A DNA stretch of 8,371 nucleotides from an uncultured Mycoplasma sp. (GTDB taxonomy: Bacteria; Bacillota_I; Bacilli_A; RF39; UBA660): contig CANDSI010000037.1 in assembly GCA_947388575.1 (NCBI GenBank), forward strand, positions 1 to 8,371, in the 5' to 3' direction. Below, one piece after another: positions 4,266-8,371 of the stretch. The notes below the pieces were generated by a model. The model was not told the origin of the DNA. It saw only the letters and a list, made by a program, of their open reading frames with translations, and did not search any database. A program made the position numbers and the translations under genes. Each line of letters opens with the position of its first letter. The first letter of the stretch is position 1.

Positions 4266-6467
4266 TTGAAAAATAATAAATTAAAATTATTTGTAATACC
4301 TGTTATTGTGGTTATCGCTTTATTAGTTATTCAAGCTTTATGTGATTTAGAGTTGCCACAATATACATCAGATATTATTAATAATGGAATTGGTCAGAGT
4401 GGAATAAGTAATAATGTTCCGAGGGCTTTAACTCAAGATTTATATGAAGGAATTTTAAAAATAAGTGGAGAAGATGCAGGGATTATTACTAGTTATGATT
4501 TAATAGTTAAAGATAATCTTAGTAACAGAGATTTGGAAAAAATGACTAAAGAATTTCCTTTATTAAAAAAAGAAAATATTTATGTTTTAAAAAGTCTAAA
4601 TGAAGAAGAACTTACTTTATTAGAACAAAAGATTATTAAACCTATGATTATTACTACTATGTTTTATTCTAATAGTGAAGTGATAGTTAAAAGTCTTAAT
4701 ATACCACTTCAAGATGGAACTAATTTACTAAATTGGTTGATGAGTTTAGATAAAGAAACTTTTAATGAGGTAATAGATAATGTAAATAAATCTTTTAATA
4801 ATTTAGAACAATCTATACTTAATGGTTATGGAGTAAATTCAATTAAAACTATTTATAGTGAAATTGGTATTGATATGGAACAATATCAAATGAATTATAT
4901 ATATAATAAAGGTATGATAATGCTTGGTATTGCTGGTCTTGGAATGATTATTGCAATTGTTGTTGGTTATTTAGTTAGTAAACTTGCCGCAAGAATTAGC
5001 TATTTTTTACGAAATGCTGTTGTAACTAAAATATTGAATTTTGGTTTAGCAGAATTTAAAGAATTTGGTAGTTCAAGCTTGATTACTAGATCAACTAATG
5101 ATATTGAACAAATTAAAAACTTTTTTGTAATGCTTCTTAGAATTGTCATTTTTGCTCCAATTATGGGTATTGGTGCTTTTATGAAAGTGTTTGATAATCC
5201 TCTTAATTGGTTAATTGCAGTGGCTTTAATTTGTATATTAATTCTTATTAGTATTTTGTTTGCTCTTGCTATGCCTAAATTTAATAGAATGCAAAAATTA
5301 ATTGATAAAATGAATTTGGTCTCAAGAGAGATTATTACTGGTATGTCTGTTATTAGAACTTTTGGAACAGAAAAACATGAAGAAAAAAGATTTGATAAAG
5401 CTAATCAAAAGTTAACAAAAACTAATTTATTTGTTAATAGATTAATGAATATTATGATGCCAAGTATGATGCTTGTTATGAATATAATTAGTATTTTAAT
5501 TATTTGGTATGGTTCTAAACAAATTGATATTGGTACTTTACAAGTAGGAAGTTTACTCGCTTTTATTACTTATACAATGCAAATTATTATGTCTTTCTTA
5601 ATGATTTCAATGGTATCAGTTATGCTTCCAAGAGCTTTAGTTTCTTTAAAAAGAGTTAAAGAAATATTAAATAAAGATATAAGTATTGTATCTAATCTAA
5701 ATCCTATTAGTTTTGATGAAAATGAAAAGGGAACAATTGAATTTAAAAATGTAACTTTCAAATATCCTGATGCTGATGAAGCTATGCTAAAAAATATTAG
5801 TTTTAAAGCTGATAAAGGAACTACAACTGCTTTTATTGGTTCTACTGGTAGTGGTAAGTCAACATTAATTAATTTAATACCAAGATTTTTTGATGTTACA
5901 GAAGGAGAAATTATCTTTGATGGTGTAAATATTAAGGATGCTGATATTAAAGAGCTTAGAAATAGAATTGGATATGTTCCTCAAAAAGGGATATTATTTA
6001 CAGGAACTATTGCTTCTAATTTAAAGCTTGGTAATGATAATCTCTCTTTAGATGAAATGAAGGAATGTGCTAGTGTTAGTGAATCTTTAGAATTTATTGA
6101 TAAAAAAGAAAATAAATTTGATAGTGATATTTCACAAGGTGGGGCTAACGTAAGTGGTGGTCAAAAACAAAGACTTTCTATCGCTAGAGCTATAGCTAAA
6201 AGTCCAGAAGTTTATATTTTTGATGATTCATTTAGTGCGCTTGATTTTAAAACTGATGCTGCTTTAAGAAAAAATTTAAAGAAACATGCTAAAGATGCCA
6301 CTATTTTAATTGTTGCACAAAGAATTAGTACAATTATGAATGCTGATAATATAATTGTTCTTAATGAGGGAGAAGTTGTTGGTAGTGGAACTCATAAAGA
6401 ACTTCTTAAAAATTGTGATGTATATAAGGAAATAGCTTTATCACAACTTAGAGAGGAGGAATTATAA
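4266..6467 (+). CDS. Heterodimeric ABC exporter, subunit with degenerate ATPase site and extracytoplasmic insert
   Basis: About 733 residues; one half of a type IV multidrug-type ABC exporter. A six-helix membrane domain is followed by a nucleotide-binding domain. The first helix (about 7-25) ends in the family motif LPQYTSDIINNGI; then some 170 mainly hydrophilic residues precede the second helix (about 217-240), making a large extracytoplasmic insert that explains the excess over the usual 580-600. In the ATPase domain: Walker A GSTGSGKST at 525-533, Q-loop Gln573, signature VSGGQ at 629-633, Walker B ending Asp653. The catalytic Glu position is Asp654 and the switch His is Gln685, the paired substitutions of the degenerate subunit in exporters like TM287/TM288. 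Start: GGAGGG (4254-4259) abuts ATG 4260 too closely, but is correctly spaced for the TTG at 4266; 4260 remains possible and would add two residues. It is translationally coupled to the next gene. Substrate is not predictable; drug, lipid or peptide export are all possible. Confidence 0.93.
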   Translation: MKNNKLKLFVIPVIVVIALLVIQALCDLELPQYTSDIINNGIGQSGISNNVPRALTQDLYEGILKISGEDAGIITSYDLIVKDNLSNRDLEKMTKEFPLLKKENIYVLKSLNEEELTLLEQKIIKPMIITTMFYSNSEVIVKSLNIPLQDGTNLLNWLMSLDKETFNEVIDNVNKSFNNLEQSILNGYGVNSIKTIYSEIGIDMEQYQMNYIYNKGMIMLGIAGLGMIIAIVVGYLVSKLAARISYFLRNAVVTKILNFGLAEFKEFGSSSLITRSTNDIEQIKNFFVMLLRIVIFAPIMGIGAFMKVFDNPLNWLIAVALICILILISILFALAMPKFNRMQKLIDKMNLVSREIITGMSVIRTFGTEKHEEKRFDKANQKLTKTNLFVNRLMNIMMPSMMLVMNIISILIIWYGSKQIDIGTLQVGSLLAFITYTMQIIMSFLMISMVSVMLPRALVSLKRVKEILNKDISIVSNLNPISFDENEKGTIEFKNVTFKYPDADEAMLKNISFKADKGTTTAFIGSTGSGKSTLINLIPRFFDVTEGEIIFDGVNIKDADIKELRNRIGYVPQKGILFTGTIASNLKLGNDNLSLDEMKECASVSESLEFIDKKENKFDSDISQGGANVSGGQKQRLSIARAIAKSPEVYIFDDSFSALDFKTDAALRKNLKKHAKDATILIVAQRISTIMNADNIIVLNEGEVVGSGTHKELLKNCDVYKEIALSQLREEEL

Positions 6468-8257
6468 TGGCAAGAAGAGGTCCTAGTTCAGTAGACAAAG
6501 CAAAGGATTTTAAAGGTACTTTAAATAAATTGTTAAAAAGAGTATCAACATATAAAATATTAATTATTTTATCATTTATTTTTGCTATTGGTAGTACAAT
6601 ATTTGCAATTATATCTCCTAAAATACTTGGTAATGCGACAACGGAAATATTTAATGGTTTAGTTTTAAAGATTAGTGGGACTGGTGGTATTAATTTTAAT
6701 ACTATTAAAAATATTTTGATTACATTAGGAATATTATATGTGATTAGTGCGCTTTTTAGTTATATTCAAAGTTTAATTATGACTAGTGTTAGTCAAAGAA
6801 CAAGTTATAAACTTAGAAAAGAAGTTTCACAAAAGCTTAATAAACTACCAATGAGTTATTTTGATAAACAAAACACAGGGGATATTTTATCAATTATTAC
6901 GAATGATATTGATACAATTCAATTGAATTTAAATGGATCAGCGACTCAGCTTGTTTCTTCAATTGTAACTATTATTGGAATATTTGTAATGATGTGTTCA
7001 ATTAATGTTACACTTGCTATTTTAACAGCTTTAGTTCTTCCTGTTGCCTCAATTGTGGTTATGCTTATAGTCAAGAAAAGCCAAAAGCATTTTGTTAATC
7101 AACAAAAATATTTAGCTGAAGTTGATGCAGAAATAGAAGAAATGGTTAGTGGACACTCAGTTATTAAAGCTTTTAATGCTGAGGAAAAAACTATTACAAA
7201 GTTTGATGAAGATAATAAAAAATTATTTGAAGCTGGGTTTAAATCACAATTTTTATCAGGTTTAATGCACCCAATCATGAATTTTGTTGGTAATTTAAAT
7301 TATGCTTTAATTGCAATAGTTGGAGCAGTATTTGCTATAAAGGGAAAAATAACTGTTGGTAATATCCAAAGTTTTATTCAATATTCAAAACAATTTACTA
7401 ATCCTATTGCACAGTTAGCTCAAATATCTAGTCAAATTCAATCAATGATTGCAGCTAGTGAAAGAGTATTTAATTTTCTTGATACAGGTGAATATATTGA
7501 TAATGGTAAATTAAAAGCTACTAGTGTAGAAGGTAATGTGGAATTTAAAAATGTTAAATTTGGTTATAATGAAGATAAGATTATTATTAAAGATTTTAAT
7601 GCTAAAATTAATGCTGGTGAAAAAATTGCGATTGTTGGTCCAACAGGAGCTGGTAAAACTACTATTGTTAAACTTTTAATGCGTTTTTATGAACTTAATA
7701 GTGGTGAGATTTTACTGGATGGTAAAAATATTATCGATTATAAACGTAGTGAATTAGAAAGCGTATTTGCAATGGTTTTACAAGATACTTGGTTATTTAA
7801 TGGTACTATTTTAGATAATTTACGTTATGGTAATTTGAATGCTAGTGATAAAGAAGTTATAGATGCAGCTAAAACAGCTAATGCTGATTATTTTATTAGA
7901 ACTTTACCTGATGGTTATAATATGGTTTTAAATGAAGAAACTAGTAATATTAGTGGAGGGCAAAAACAACTTCTGACTATTGCTAGAGCTATTCTTGCTA
8001 ATCCTAAAATATTAATTTTGGATGAGGCAACTAGTAATGTTGATACTCGTACAGAAGAATTAATTCAAAAAGCTATGGATAAAGTGATGATGGGAAGAAC
8101 TTCATTTATTATAGCACATAGATTATCTACAATTAAAAATGCTGATTTAATATTAGTTATGAATGAAGGAGATATTGTGGAAATAGGTAAGCATGATGAA
8201 CTTTTAGAAAAAAAAGGATTTTATGCTAAAACATATAATTCTCAATTTGAAAAATAG
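6467..8257 (+). CDS. Heterodimeric ABC exporter, canonical ATPase subunit
   Basis: 596 residues, the expected length for a fused membrane/ATPase half-exporter and partner of the preceding protein. Six helices occupy about residues 30-310; the coupling segment SYFDKQNTGDILSIITNDID typical of this family follows the second helix. ATPase motifs are complete: Walker A GPTGAGKTT at 391-399, Q-loop Gln439 in MVLQDTWLFNGTI, signature ISGGQ at 495-499, Walker B ILILD with Asp519 and catalytic Glu520, switch His551 in IIAHRLST. It should therefore supply the hydrolysing Walker site of the heterodimer. Its start codon ATG overlaps the upstream stop codon TAA by one base and sits 7 bases after AGGAGG (6454-6459), so the subunits are made in a coupled way. 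Close families are LmrCD, BmrCD and the YfiB/YfiC-like exporters; which one cannot be told by eye. Confidence 0.95.
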   Translation: MARRGPSSVDKAKDFKGTLNKLLKRVSTYKILIILSFIFAIGSTIFAIISPKILGNATTEIFNGLVLKISGTGGINFNTIKNILITLGILYVISALFSYIQSLIMTSVSQRTSYKLRKEVSQKLNKLPMSYFDKQNTGDILSIITNDIDTIQLNLNGSATQLVSSIVTIIGIFVMMCSINVTLAILTALVLPVASIVVMLIVKKSQKHFVNQQKYLAEVDAEIEEMVSGHSVIKAFNAEEKTITKFDEDNKKLFEAGFKSQFLSGLMHPIMNFVGNLNYALIAIVGAVFAIKGKITVGNIQSFIQYSKQFTNPIAQLAQISSQIQSMIAASERVFNFLDTGEYIDNGKLKATSVEGNVEFKNVKFGYNEDKIIIKDFNAKINAGEKIAIVGPTGAGKTTIVKLLMRFYELNSGEILLDGKNIIDYKRSELESVFAMVLQDTWLFNGTILDNLRYGNLNASDKEVIDAAKTANADYFIRTLPDGYNMVLNEETSNISGGQKQLLTIARAILANPKILILDEATSNVDTRTEELIQKAMDKVMMGRTSFIIAHRLSTIKNADLILVMNEGDIVEIGKHDELLEKKGFYAKTYNSQFEK

Positions 8258-8288
8258 ATGTTACTTAGTAATATCTATTTTTCAAATT
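8244..8288 (+). terminator. Long perfect hairpin ending the ABC operon
   Basis: A 21-bp stem (8244-8264 with 8268-8288) closed by a TTA triloop contains only one wobble pair (G8260 with T8272). The ABC stop codon TAG (8255-8257) is in the ascending arm. Five A in the ascending arm and five T in the descending arm place a U-tract on both strands, so the core could terminate transcription in either direction. Confidence 0.85.
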
Positions 8289-8324
8289 ATACGTATTGTA
8301 GAATATAATTAATTGTGATAAACT
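8281..8324 (+). promoter_or_regulatory. Promoter region of the gene starting at 8353
   Basis: Two overlapping candidates. TTCAAA (8281-8286), 17 bp, perfect TATAAT (8304-8309); or TTGTAG (8296-8301), 17 bp, TAAACT (8319-8324) with extended TG at 8316-8317. A TATAAA at 8335 is too near the ribosome binding site to serve. Confidence 0.5.
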
Positions 8325-8352
8325 ATTTAAGTTGTATAAAGGAGAAACTATT

Positions 8353-8371
8353 ATGAACGTTAAAGAAGAAT
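8353..8371 (+). CDS. Start of an unidentified gene, cut by the window edge
   Basis: An ATG 8 bases after AAGGAG (8339-8344) opens a frame reading MNVKEE before the window ends. Ribosome binding site, promoter and upstream terminator make a real gene start likely. Too little is present to name a product. Confidence 0.65.

Noticed and set aside
5570..5761. Short minus-strand open frame inside the first ABC gene
   Set aside because: Shadow of a conserved coding region at the membrane/ATPase domain junction.
1..8371. Mobile element, prophage, defence island, CRISPR array or mollicute (code 4) origin
   Set aside because: All genes are co-directional housekeeping or transport genes with uniform base composition; there are no transposase, integrase or regular spaced repeats, and TGA does not encode Trp.

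Overview
The window comes from the chromosome of a very AT-rich, low-GC Gram-positive bacterium, most likely an uncultured gut member of the class Bacilli (Erysipelotrichia- or RF39-like). The grounds are AT-biased codon use, strong AGGAGG-type ribosome binding sites, consensus sigma-A promoters with extended -10 elements, and a sirA-yneF gene pair known from Bacillus. All tryptophans read here are TGG and no gene is interrupted by TGA, so this is not a code-4 mollicute. Every gene is on the + strand.

Layout. (1) 1-863 is the C-terminal third of a PMCA-like (P2B) calcium P-type ATPase, cut by the window edge. (2) 887-1626 holds a divergent sirA (sporulation inhibitor of DNA replication) preceded by what look like Spo0A boxes, then yneF (UPF0154 small membrane protein). 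(3) 1776-2786 encodes an unrecognised single-pass membrane protein with a long Pro/Glu/Val-rich cytoplasmic tail, ZipA-like in layout only. (4) 2954-3226 is the nucleoid protein HU, with an unusual set of inverted repeats in its leader. (5) 3357-4181 is an exported SleB-like cell-wall hydrolase with a cysteine cluster around the presumed catalytic glutamate, under a near-perfect vegetative promoter. (6) 4266-8257 is a two-gene operon for a heterodimeric multidrug-type ABC exporter. One subunit has a degenerate nucleotide-binding domain and a large extracytoplasmic insert; the other is canonical. The genes overlap by one base, and an inverted repeat on the promoter looks like an operator. (7) At 8353 the next gene starts and runs off the window.

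The genes are mostly separate transcription units divided by intrinsic terminators, several of which use the stop codon as part of the hairpin stem. Only the ABC pair is clearly an operon; sirA-yneF may be read through but yneF has its own plausible promoter. The common theme is cell-cycle, envelope and nucleoid housekeeping rather than a mobile or defence island. I see no CRISPR, insertion sequence, prophage, tRNA or rRNA. The observations most worth following are the Spo0A-type boxes at sirA, which imply a spore-forming lineage, the ZipA-like protein, and the cysteine-rich hydrolase.
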